A DNA stretch of 64,000 nt from Antedon mediterranea (Eukaryota > Echinodermata > Crinoidea > Comatulida > Antedonidae): contig NC_092678.1 of assembly GCF_964355755.1 (NCBI RefSeq), forward strand, positions 22,798,365-22,862,364. The letters are read 5' to 3'. Below the pieces are notes generated by a model. The model was not told the DNA's origin and ran no database searches. It was given only the letters and a program-made list of their open reading frames with translations. A program made the translations under genes and the position numbers. Below, in pieces: positions 1 to 10,462 of this stretch (its first letter is position 1; each line of letters starts with the position of its first letter).

Positions 1-698
1 CAATGTCTGACCCAGTTCAGGCTTTCCAATTATTTCGAAATATCTTTTTATATATGACTTTATGTTGGTTTTATCAAATCCTTTCTTCACTTTTACAAAT
101 ACGTCACAATGTCTGTGTAAACGCTAAGTAAATGAAACTGGTCGTGAAGTCAGAATAACTGTACTGTCTTCCAGTTCTTCACGTTTTAATATCATTGAAA
201 TATCTACCCCAAATTTTAATTCATCTAATCCGTCTATTAGAAAAACTAATTCTCTGTTGTGTTTCTTTATATAATGTTGTATACTTGCCTGCTTACTTAC
301 ACATAGATCTAACTTCAACTGAACTCTATCAACGATTATGTCTGTGATGGTTTGACCTGGTTCGATGTCTCTGGCGTTTACAAGAAATAATATTTTACCG
401 TCAAACGTAGCATCAGAATCAGATGCCCAGTTATAAGATATGAATTGAACCAAGGTTGTCTTACCAATTCCCCTATTTCCAGTAATCAATATTTTAGGTG
501 AGTCTTTGGACTTTATAATAGACAATAATTCTTTTAATGATGTGCCCATTCTTTTTCCCCTCTCTATGATATAAAGCTCTGGTTCAGTAAACATCTCAGA
601 AATATTGTAATATGTATCTCCTCTGTACATTGGTGGTCTTAGGCATGTGTCGTTCAATTCCCTTTTCTGCTCCGCTAATATCAAATTTCGAATAGTTT
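1..698 (-). pseudogene. Gene A: NACHT exon fragment with in-frame stop
   Basis: This is the 5' part of the giant NACHT exon of the leftmost cluster gene; the rest lies beyond the window edge. The exon opens at 698 after a TTTATTTCAG acceptor and reads ETIRNLILAEQK, matching the start of the other NACHT exons. Walker A (GNRGIGKTT) and Walker B (LVFLIDGLDEL) are intact, and the TSRP sensor motif follows. Just after TSRP the codon complementary to 124-126 is TAG. The same frame then continues to position 1 with clear NACHT homology (CDVFVKV, then IKSYIKRYF, then PELGQ). So this is a premature stop beside a one-codon insertion, not a natural end. The Walker A loop has R where paralogs have G. I call it a pseudogene or null allele; a base-call error at the stop is the alternative. 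Confidence 0.8.
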
Positions 699-867
699 CT
701 GAAATAAAAAAAAGCAAATAAATTGTGCCTATATAAACTATTAGAAACATATAAAATAAGAAACAAATACTCAAAATAAGACGCAAATTATTGTAATGTT
801 TTTAAACAGTCAGTGTTATTCTATCGTAAATTAAATTCGTGGTTATTAATGTGCTAAACATAATTAC

Positions 868-987
868 CTGTGTCCATGGAGTGCTGGTAATCATCATCAT
901 TATAATTACTAAATGCTGTTACTTCATGGCCTGAAACCTTCGCAAAAACACCCAAAATTACAACAATGAATGCAGTGGCCATTAAAA
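868..987 (-). CDS. Gene A: transmembrane-helix exon
   Basis: This 120-nt, phase 1-1 exon sits just upstream of the NACHT exon. Its acceptor is TTTAG before 987 and its donor is GTAATT after 868. It encodes a hydrophobic helix (MATAFIVVILGVF) followed by a polar tail rich in Asp, Asn and Tyr. The helix is recognisably related to the TM exons of genes D (AIAFIVVILAV) and E (AFSVVILAVIL). I found no DED exon upstream of it before gene B begins, so gene A either lost its N-terminal domains or starts elsewhere. Confidence 0.65.
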
Positions 988-2320
988 CTAAAGAAATAAT
1001 ATAACAGTATTTTTTTTAAACATTTACAAGTAAAACATCGATGGACAACCATATAATGTAATTATGCTTAAACAAAAAAGATGACATCCCACATAGCAAA
1101 GAAACGAGGTGAATCACTATAATGATCGTTCGCCTTTCAAAGAAATGTATACTAGACGTTGAAGAGCCCGCAAAGTGTAAACAAAAAAATATAGGGCCTA
1201 AAACATTTTCGAAAATTATTATTTTTGCCACGCGAATTGAACTATGTAAACGAATTACGCCTTCTCTGTTGGGAATACATAACTTATGAAAGCTTCAGAC
1301 ATAATAATTGCATATAAAATTACGTTTTTCAGTAATTTATTCAAGTCCATATTATATCAGACACTTCAAATTCAGAACGAGTTAGAAGACGGTATTGTTG
1401 ATAAGAAAGAGGTCAATATTTATTTAAAGAGGTTGGAACCATAAAATATTGGAAAAGTATATATAGAATAGGCCTAAATTATTAGAAAATCTTTTATATT
1501 GCCTTAGTGTTTGAATTTATTGTCGAATTTATTATACCCCAGGTTACTTTGAGATTAGATTTAGCTTAGTCAATGGAAGTATGTTATGCTCCAATGTCAA
1601 ATTTATTTCTAAGATATGTTTTCAAATATGTTTAAATTACACAAGTTTAAATATATATTATTTATATCTTTAATTAATTAATTCGTTTGGCTGTTTAAAT
1701 GATTTATGTTTTGAAGATTGAATGGAAAATGAAGAAGAATTCTAAAAATGTGATATAGGCAGGTAGTGAGATATATCAATGTGTTGTTCGAGTGTGTTTT
1801 AGATAAAGTAGAGAAAAATGGATAATATAGTATTTATTAGTTCTGTTTTTGAAATTTTAAAAGGTTAATGTTAAAGTCACCCAATTAAATTACAATCAAT
1901 ATGTACTATTTAAAGTGGTTCATCTTTTTTAAAGAAACATTTTTTAATCCGGTGGGTTGTAGCCTAAATAATACCTAATTATTCAGCATTTTAGTTAGCC
2001 AAAACTTATGATAATTCGTTAAGAAAAGCGTGTTAGAATTAATCTCGCGATTACGATTACACTACATTCCGGCAGTTTTTGTGCATTAGTTGTTTGTGAT
2101 GTTCTCGGTCACTGACTAATTTCTTGGAAAAATGACACTATTTGGGCTACCTACCTGTAAAAAATGGTTTCGGTGCTCTTCTCCGTTCCGCTGCTGGTTT
2201 TCCTATTGGTTCCGCTATTGGTCGCGGTGCTAAAGTACAAGTACATTATTGTACACACAGATTCAACAAGAAACTCATTTAAAAGCTTCACCAAAAATGT
2301 AAATACAATTCGAATCTATT
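988..2320. other. Gap: AT-rich, no supported gene
   Basis: No coding exon can be supported here. A 33-codon plus-strand ORF at 2132-2233 is rich in Cys, Trp and Phe, and the overlapping frame reads as a Gly/Ala-rich peptide. Neither has homology I can name. A TAGGGCCTA footprint-like motif lies at 1192-1200. Confidence 0.4.
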
Positions 2321-2748
2321 TTATTGAATACTATAATTATTAAGCCACACGGAAAAAAGTTGTTGGACATCATCCCCATTATGTATGCAATGTGCAATGA
2401 CAGAAACTTTATCCTGTAAGTTGTAGTTGTGGCCGTTAATCAGCCCATCTTTTACAAATTCTGAGCTTTTTAACCGTTTATTTGTACTCAGTGTCGCTGT
2501 AAACTGTGTAGGTCTAATGGCAGGTAATCCAGCTCTATTGATAACTAACTGTATATTTCAGTATTCACCAAACTAGTATATCTGTCACATGATTTGTGAC
2601 GCCGTGGATGTCGGAACTTGTATGCGCGCGCTTCAATGATTGATGATATGAAATATTCTAATAATTCTAATTCGGACGATGAAATGCTTTCTACAAAGTT
2701 CTTAATGATGTGGTCAGTTTCACAGTTAAAATTCATTTGATTTTCCAA
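2321..2748 (-). other. Unidentified coding-like segment, probably frameshifted
   Basis: Two abutting minus-strand frames look protein-like. The first runs from an ATG at 2748 down to 2545 and contains DHIIKNFVESISSSELELL, an amphipathic helical pattern. The second is open from 2557 down to a TAA at 2321-2323 and contains FVKDGLINGHNYNLQDK and GDDVQQLFSVWLNNY. The two frames differ by one base near 2545-2557, so one ancestral protein of about 140 aa with a frameshift is plausible; a small intron is less likely. I do not recognise the family. It is not obviously a DED exon, although it lies where gene A's upstream exons would be expected. Confidence 0.35.
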
Positions 2749-3762
2749 TAATCAATTACTAGCTTATGTGCCTGATAATTGATTGAGAAATGTTTGTTAA
2801 CAAATTACACCACTAATATAGTTATAATAGTAGGCCTACAGTATTAACATCGCCACATAAAGTGAAGGCTATAAGTTTACCATTCTGTAGTTTTTGTATA
2901 ATATTTAACTTTTGTTTAATTAGAAGACTCAGTAACAGACACTAACAATAACAGACAAATGTAGAAATTACAAGTTTAATAGTAATAGTAAACAAAGATT
3001 GAAACCTAAACCATTTTGTCATTTCATCAAATTAACCCAGTAAACCGTTACATAACAAATACATTAATGAAACAACATTCATTTATTTATTTATTTATAA
3101 ACTTATTTTACATGGTTGACATTTTCATTAAAAATAATGTTCTTACAAATGGTCCATGATTAAAGAAATGCATGCGTAAATATGAACAGTCATAAGTTAC
3201 AAGTTACAAAAAAACATTTTTTGTTTTTTTTGTTTTAGATTATAGAAAGACATTCATTATTCAAGAAGATAAAAAAAAGATACTTTTTAAGCACGCACTC
3301 AATTGATTTTTTTTAAATTATCTAAAACACATTTAAACCAATAGATTATTACAAATTATCAGTAACAAAGATGTTTAAAGCTTATTACTGATTAACATAA
3401 GCAATATGAAATGATAAAAACACGTCGCTATTCTTTCAGAACCTCGTAACCTATAGATTAGAAAAAGAATATTGCAAAACGGATTAAAGATTAAACTATA
3501 AAACATGGTAGAGCAAAATAAATGTGTCTTATCCTCTTTCATGTAAAAATATAAAATAGATTAACAAAATACATTAACTAATTCATATTAATTATTTTAT
3601 ATTATATTATCATAACAACTCAAGTCTTCTATTTCTAATGTTATATGTGTTATGTTCCTTTTTTTGTTTCTGTTATTTTTTTTTAAATAGTGATGCGATT
3701 ATTACGTTATTGTATTGTTATTACCATCAAAAGTACGATATCAATACTGAATATTATAGTGA
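2749..3762. other. Gap: AT-rich intergenic, no gene seen
   Basis: Downstream flank of gene B. It contains only AT-rich sequence with poly-T/poly-A runs and no ORF that looks coding. Confidence 0.4.
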
Positions 3763-3768
3763 TTTATT
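3763..3768 (-). terminator. Candidate poly(A) signal of gene B
   Basis: The minus strand reads AATAAA about 40 nt beyond the gene B stop codon at 3809. This is a suitable position for a short 3' UTR; several other AATAAA hexamers follow in this AT-rich stretch. Confidence 0.35.
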
Positions 3769-3808
3769 GATCTCGACATACATACATACTTAAATTACAA
3801 TGTTCATT

Positions 3809-6645
3809 CTATATATTTACAGGTAGATGTACATTGAATCTTTTAACAGAATATACATAAATAAAGAAAATAATACAACAACAAATACAATAATTTATAT
3901 CGAAATAATAAAGAAGAAAGTAGATCAGAGCGAAGAAGAATAAAATGGAACAAAGGGTTATTATAATAGATATAATATAAAAATGCACTGCTTCGTATAA
4001 AGTTATCTTATATCTAAGACTCCGATAAAGTATATATTTGTAAAAATGCCATTCCTCTATGTCTAATATTACCTTATTGTTTGTTCTACTAAAAACTAAG
4101 AATGGAATCATATAATTATTATTAACATTTTTATTATTGTCATTATTTGTCAATATTAAATTGTTTTTTATTATTAATTTATTTCTATAACACTCGTTTA
4201 GAAAGGCATTGACAATATCACCTGATAGTCTACAATCATTCATAGAAAGACGTATTAAGTTTGGAAATGTAATAAATATGTTAGCTAGTGTACTTCCGTT
4301 GATTGATGATAGGTCAATACCATCCAACGTAAGAATACTCCATCTAAATTTGTACTGCCAAGGTGATATTAAAAGATCGTGTAACTGTTTTGCTGATAAA
4401 TGATAATGGTACCATTCCAATCCATTTGCTTTCAAATAATTTGGTACTTTTAATGCATTGATAACTTTTGCTAGTGAATAACTATCAACATTTGAAAGAT
4501 CGTTCGAAATTAAATTGATGAAATTTGGTTTTGATTTTAAATAGTTTGTATCTACTTCCCTCAACATATCAACTATTTGGTTGCTTGATAAATGACACCA
4601 ACTCAAATCAAAATTTTTTAAATCTTTAGAAGTATTTAATATGTGACCTAATAGACTCCCATTGATACAAGGAAGATTTTGACTCGAGAGCAAATATGTT
4701 TTCAACTTGACAAATTGTTTAAGTTTGTATCGTTCTAACATCTCGTTAATACGTTTACACTGACTTTGTGAATATAATCGTAGAGCGACTTTTTCTAGGT
4801 TTGGACAGTTTTCAATTAATTTGAACAAATGTGGACCAGAAAGGTTACTAAAAATATATTCAAAAAACAAAAAATACCGTATTTCCTCATCATAATCGTA
4901 TTTCTGCCATTCGTTAGAAAGAATTTCAAGAGCTTTATCACCCCATTTATAAAGTAATGTTGTTAAACATTTATTATTGACAAAAACGGCATATTCATAT
5001 TTGTCATTGTATCTTAAAAACATTGTCATGTGAGCTACTAGCCTACACACATTTTCAAACGACGCTGTAGTTGAACTTTGAATGATTAATTCCACATTTG
5101 ATATTACTGTATTACTGTCTTTTATAAGTTCATCTGAAAACAATGTCAGAAGTTTGATCCAGTGTAAATTGTCACTAAAAATAAATGTTTTAAAGGAATT
5201 CCGTAAATTCTCAACATGTGGTTTCATTTTAGGAGATATTTGATTGTCCAGTGATGTCGTTACTTTTTCTTCATGCTCTTTACTTACATATTTAAAATAT
5301 TTTGCAAATGAGTAATAATTTGACGCCCTATTCACCAACCAGTGTCTCATTAATTTGTCAGCATGAGGTCCTAGAAAACTGATAGTGAAAACTCTTGTCA
5401 TGTGTAAATACGGGTTTGTTCTTATTTCCTCGCATTCCTCAGAATCTAAACTAACAATTTCATTAGCCAAATAGTAACCAGCTAGAGCTTCTGACAATAA
5501 CTTATATGGCCATCGGTAGGTCTCCTTAAAATTATCCTGAACAATTGGTTCTTCTTTGTAAACAAATCCTAATTCTAACGATAATTTAACTAAAGTTTCA
5601 TTTTTTCCAACATTTTTTAATTCTGTGTCAGTAAAATATAGCAAATTATTCTGTAACCTATTGTAACTAATGTTTCCTAATATCAAAATTGCATTTTTAT
5701 ACTCAATCGGAATGTCTTCAAAGTCTATCACTTTTGTAGTACAGCTATCACCTCTGTTTTTGTATTGATTTAAAAAGGAAAGGAAAATTTCTTTAAACAA
5801 ATTTGAAAAATTATCTGGGCTTACTTGATGGTGTTGCCACATTGTACACACTTTAAGTAATAAAAATGGGGATGAAAATAGTTGTGGAAACATGTATGTG
5901 TGATCAAAATCAACTTTATAGTTTTCAATTAATGACTGACCCAATGTATAATTGTTAATTGATTTGAAATATCTGTTTATATAGTAAAGTATATTTTCTC
6001 CAGTGAATCCCTCCACCTTAACATGAACATCGTAATACTTTTGTAAACTTTCAGTGAAACCTGGGCGCGATGTGAGGACAAGTGTGCTTTCTTCCAATTC
6101 TTCGCGTTTTAATATCATTGGAATATCAACTCCAGAGTTTAACTCATCTAATCCATCTATTAAAATAACTAATTCTTTTTCATGTTCTTCTATAAAAGTT
6201 TTTATAGTAGTTTTATTTATATCAATACCTGTTTTTTTACGAAAGTTCTTTAACTCAACTTTATCAACGATTATATCTGTGATGGTTTGATTTTCCTCGA
6301 TATCTCTGACGTTTACAAGAAATAATATTTTACCAGCAAACGTTGCATCGTTGTCAGTCGCCCAGTTATAAGCTATATATTGAAGTAATGTTGTCTTGCC
6401 AATTCCTCCGTTTCCTGTCATCAATACTTTACATGATTTTGTAGAATTTATAATAGCCAATAGTTCTTGTAATGATGTATATTTTTCTTTTTTCTCTCGT
6501 TTTACAGTAGTGTATAATACTGGATCGGTAAACATCTGTGAAATATCATAAGTTGTAAACCCTTCTCTCCATGTCGGTGGCCTTATGCTTGGGTCTTTGA
6601 ATTTTGTTTTCTGGTCTGCCGTTAAATATTTTTTAATAATCTCAT
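3809..6645 (-). CDS. Gene B: NACHT-LRR exon with hydrophobic C-terminus
   Basis: This giant terminal exon (about 945 codons) carries the signalling ATPase and sensor of an NLR-type receptor. It opens after a TTTCAG acceptor as DEIIKKYL. Walker A GNGGIGKTT is near exon residue 80, Walker B LVILIDGLDEL near 160, and the sensor TSRPGF near 195. Then come the helical region with SPFLLLKVC and the NLR-type LSEALAGYYLA motif. Leucine-rich repeats follow (for example SSINGSTLANIF, LIRLSMNDCRLSG). The last 80 residues contain two hydrophobic segments (IISIIITLCSILFFF and ICCCIIFFIYVY) likely to enter a membrane. The coding sequence is unbroken. With exons 6833-6901, 7527-7682 and 8034-8559 the predicted protein is about 1195 aa. 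By family precedent it should oligomerise on ATP binding and recruit DED partners; the ligand is unknown. Confidence 0.88.
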
Positions 6646-6832
6646 CTGAAATCAATTAGGAATTATTCAATGAACAAAAAAACTACATTTATTGAAAACT
6701 CACATGAAATAAAATAACAGTACAGTCCAAATAAAACCTAAAAGACGTAGGAAGGTAACATTTTAGAATCTGAAACTGGCAAATAGCAGAATCTCTGTGT
6801 GTTACGCCAGTCATAAAAATATAAGTACTAAC

Positions 6833-6901
6833 CTGTTGATTCATAGAAGTACAAAGTACCTAAGATGACGACAGTGATGGCAATTAATGTCATTGGTAAA
6901 A
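6833..6901 (-). CDS. Gene B: transmembrane-helix exon
   Basis: This exon of 69 nt (23 codons, phase 1-1) lies 187 nt upstream of the NACHT exon, with acceptor TATATAG and donor GTTAGT. It encodes almost nothing but a hydrophobic helix (LPMTLIAITVVILGTLYFY) ending in EST, which joins DEII of the next exon. The reading frame is continuous through both splice junctions, which supports the model. Confidence 0.75.
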
Positions 6902-7526
6902 CTATATATATATAAAAGATTAAACTGTTACTCAATTAAAATAACATAACATAACATGTATATAAATAATACTGTCAAATTATTGAAACATTATTGAAAT
7001 AATGCTTATTTTTTTCGGAACATGAATGTTCCGTATGTTTAGTTGTATGAAAAATGTCTCATGCGTATTTTTTTTAAAGCCACGGCAATTAAAAAAAATA
7101 CCATGGCAACCTTAAAAATGAAACACCACGGCAAATTATAAATGAAACATCACGGCAAAGTATACAAAATGCTATGGCAGAAGTGAGTTACAACGGCGGA
7201 AGTGAAACCCTTGGAATCTTCGATTTTTTCTGAGGCAAGTAATTATTTCCTCGAACAATTGATGTAAATAAATATATGGCTATAATGAGCATAGACTTTT
7301 CCTTAGGGGGCTTAGACGTACGTTCGCAATGACCTTGAAGGCAATCAAAACAGAATACCGAGTAAATGATCAAACAATCATGCTAGTTTCACACCAGAAC
7401 ACACACTAACTTACACCAACAAAATGTTATCTTGCTCTTTAGTCACGTGTGTTTACCTGCGGATCAATACGATCGTTTTGCTCATTGGTAGCATGCATGC
7501 TCCGGAATTTAAGCTTAATTACCTAC
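6902..7526 (-). other. Gene B intron with a short degenerate repeat
   Basis: Intron between the acidic linker and the TM exon. Positions about 7078-7200 hold four to five diverged copies of a unit containing CCACGGCAA and ATGAAACA. No other feature is seen. Confidence 0.4.
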
Positions 7527-7682
7527 CTGTAACTATTGATACTACGTGTTCCATTTGTTCCTCTGCATTCTCTTCTGCTTCCTCATTTTGTTCCTCTGCA
7601 TTCGCTTCTGCTTCCCCATTTTGTTCCTCTGCATTCGCTTCTGCTTCCCCATGTTGTTCCTCTGCATTCGCTTCTGGTTCTT
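7527..7682 (-). CDS. Gene B: acidic 11-residue-repeat linker exon
   Basis: Exon of 156 nt (52 codons, phase 1-1) with acceptor CCAATAG and donor GTAGGT. It encodes three to four copies of an 11-aa unit, EANAEEQNGEA, from a 33-bp tandem repeat, followed by MEHVVSIVTG. The product is a strongly acidic, Gln/Ala-rich helical linker between the DED pair and the TM helix. The same position is held by a Gln/Ala/Pro repeat in gene C and by basic exons in D and F. The plus-strand Ser/Cys/Phe-rich ORFs over this repeat are shadows. Confidence 0.7.
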
Positions 7683-8033
7683 CTATTGGTTTAACAAGTT
7701 TAAACTTAACAAAATGTGTAACTACAAATCCCATATGTTAATGGCCCTTTTCCGGTAAAATACAAGCCTACATACAAACTTCAAAGATTGAAATAGTAAA
7801 TCAAATCCCTTTCGAAGTAAATTCATTAATTAAAACATGTCAATTAAGAACAAATTTCTGGAAAATACTAACATTAATGGAAATTATAATAATTGGTAAT
7901 TAACCAATACTTATTAACATACCTCCAATGTATGTTTGAGGTCTAAGTATTCTTAACATCTCAATGAATTTCATTATTTAGAACAAGGATCGTGATATCA
8001 TTATAATGATAACGAGATACATACAGTACATAC

Positions 8034-8559
8034 CAATAAGTAGCATTAGTGTTTCTTTTCCTTTTTGTCTGAGACAGTCCGCAAACTTTTTTATTTTGTC
8101 TGGTTCATCTGCAAGATGTTTGTCAATCTCAAGATGAAGCACTGCATCCCAAATATTTCTGTAGTTATGTTGGTTTATTTCGTAGAAAGCAGTAACACAT
8201 AGCAATTCACCTTGATCATCAACTTGGCTCATGGCTTTATACAGTTGCTTACGATAAGAGGACAACTTTGGTCCATCCAGTGTATTCTGAACCCCATTGT
8301 TATTCATGTACCTTCTAACATGGTCTTTAGCCTTCTTCACTCCAAATAGTTCCGTAATCTCAAATAGTAAGTTAATATTAGTAGGTGTGATGTAAGCTTT
8401 TTCTTCGAGTATATTGAATAAATTGTGTCCGATAAAAGCTGAATTTCTAATATCACCCACATCTAGGTGATCAAACAAGATGCATTTTAACCGAAGGTAA
8501 TTGTTCCCGTTAAAACATGTACTTAGGTTTGCTTTCAAGGTCTTAAAACCTTCTTCCAT
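8034..8559 (-). CDS. Gene B: first coding exon, tandem DED-like domains
   Basis: The protein starts with ATG at 8559 (MEEGFKTLK). In gene E the equivalent exon starts five codons earlier with MADST; here that upstream ATG is mutated, so the second Met is the start. Residues about 5-90 resemble a death-effector fold (LRLKCILFDHL, LFNILEEKAYITPTNINLL). Residues about 98-172 repeat the fold (YRKQLYKAMSQV, NIWDAVLHLEI, IKKFADCLRQKG). A tandem DED as in caspase-8 or c-FLIP is the closest architecture. The usual RxDL signature is not seen. The exon ends phase 1 at donor GTATGT after 8034. Expected role: homotypic recruitment of DED adaptors or caspases. Confidence 0.72.
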
Positions 8560-8784
8560 TGTAGAATTTATTTTTTTGTACTATTGGATGAGTGTAAGTA
8601 ATATTTTATACTATCTTATGACAGCAACAACCCATAGAATATTAGATGATCTGTTTCCTTAAATCAAGTTAAAAAACAAAGGGAAAACCAGTTTTACAAA
8701 ATGTCCTCGTTTGTTATCCAAAAATATACAACTTATCATTGACATATGAATGATTTACTTCAGGAAAAGGCTATTTCGTATAAT

Positions 8785-9542
8785 TAGTCGCGTGGAAGCG
8801 ACTCTATAGTTCACTAAGTCGGTCGGTCGGTCTGTCTGTCTGTCTGTCTGTCGGTCTGTCTGTCGGTCTGTCTGTCCGGTATCACTATGCGTTTTATCGC
8901 TTTATGACCTTATCTTGATATCAGTTTAATCTAGCTAAGTCAATTTTTCACAGAATATTCCTTATGGCCAGGAATCGATGTGGTTATGTTTTCACGGTGC
9001 GCAATAAAAAATTACGCGGTCTACGCACGATTTAACGAAATCACGTTTGTAATCATATCTTAACAACCATGAATCACAATTAAATAAAATTTGGTACTCA
9101 TAAATTTCAGGGCATAAATCATCATATGGCAATACAATTACGTGCGTAGCGCATGTAACGCATGCGTACGCGCGCTTAAAATTTTCAAAATTTATTTTCG
9201 ATGAAATAAGAGTACGTTTCAGGCAATTTTAAGCGTTTACAAAATTGCCATGAGTGCGCAGATTTTTGCGCGCGCACTGCGCGTTAAATGTTATTGCGCA
9301 CACTTTTTGCCCGATTTCTGTTTTCTTGACTTAATTTTCAACTCGAAATTACGTTATACGAGCACGTCAAATGTGACAAAAAATATAAATGTTTTTAAAC
9401 ATTTCAACATTTTTAAACATGTTCAGTAATTTCGGTCAGTATAGTTCACTATGTCGGTCGGTCCGTCTGTCTGTCGGTCTGTCTGTCTGTCGGTCTGTTT
9501 GTCTGTCGGTCCGGTATCACTATGCATTGTACCACGCGACTT
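8785..9542. mobile_element. TIR-type repeat with GGTC/TGTC arms, copy 1
   Basis: The left edge reads TAGTCGCGTGGAAGCGAC, then TATAGTTCACTA, then an array of GGTC and TGTC units, then CCGGTATCACTATGCG. The right edge repeats the array and ends CCACGCGACTTA. The interior from about 8900 to 9390 is nearly identical to 32700-33200, including a CpG-rich stretch with GCGCGCACTGCGCG. No transposase is visible. The plus-strand ORF over the array is a repeat artefact. Confidence 0.6.
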
Positions 9543-10462
9543 AATGGCTGTTGGCCTTGTTATCTACTACAGTTTACTTTTGTCTCAACGTTGTGTTAAT
9601 TGTGGAAGTTTGATCAGTCAGTCATCACATCGAATATATACATTTTTTATCTATAAACGAAGAAGATAGCCCTAAAAATTAGATACACAATTTTCAAACT
9701 GGAATTTCTAAAGAAAATACAAAACAAATGTTGTTATCGAATTCAATGTAGGGTCAGGCCTACAGTGGCTTATGTTGACTAGTCTTGTACTTTCATCGCA
9801 CCATAATCGAATTTAGATCACCTCGACGAAAGTGCGACAAACCAAACCAAAATATTGAATGTGTTTTAAGGCAAGCTAAATCGCCAAAAATATGATCGTA
9901 TAATAAAACAGGAATACTTATATTATAAATTAGAGTACCGTAATTCAATATCAATTTAAAGTATCCAAGTATCCAGGCCTACTAGCACTTTTTTTCAATA
10001 CTGTATAAAGTGTATTTATTGTATTCTTTGCATAGTCCCAAAACAGCATAATTCAATACACAGCGGACGTGTTTCAGTCGAGCTCTCTAGGCATGACATT
10101 TCTCTGAACAATATACAGTATAGCCCGGGAATTTTGAACGAGTCCGGCCGACACAGATAGGCACAAAGGCACTCCTTGGGCCTAGTTCAAGTGTCTTTCA
10201 ACCTCGCATTTTTTAAAGCAACTAAAATATTTTTATAGCATGTTGTTTGTATAGCTGTCTGTATATTGATGATATTTTTATATGCTTCTTCATGCTGAAA
10301 TTTTACATGCATTTTTAATCTGAAATTGTGTACGGATTTTAACTGTATTTGTATCGTTGTTTTTTTTTTGTATGATCTGTTTACGGTACCGTATTGACTC
10401 ATTTCATAGCCGGTAAGTTTCTTCTTGATGGATTTTGACTTGGATTAGATTGTTGATTTATC
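9543..10462. other. Gap: LINE 5' flank and short host repeat
   Basis: No gene. About 9974-10058 (starting CCAGGCCTACTAGCAC) is repeated nearly exactly at 14271-14350, on the far side of the LINE, and less well at about 62106-62190. The LINE therefore sits inside a locally duplicated host repeat. The exact 5' end of the LINE cannot be fixed by eye. Confidence 0.4.

Noticed and set aside
2132-2233. 33-codon Cys/Trp/Phe-rich ORF that could be an antimicrobial peptide
   Set aside because: No signal peptide and no supporting splice or homology evidence; an overlapping frame is equally open.
7424-7758. Plus-strand Ser/Cys/Phe-rich ORFs
   Set aside because: They are the complement of the acidic 33-bp repeat exon of gene B.
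9451-9669. ORFs over GGTC/TGTC arrays (Cys-Leu-Ser-Val repeats), also at 32336-32724
   Set aside because: Microsatellite translation inside the TIR repeat family.
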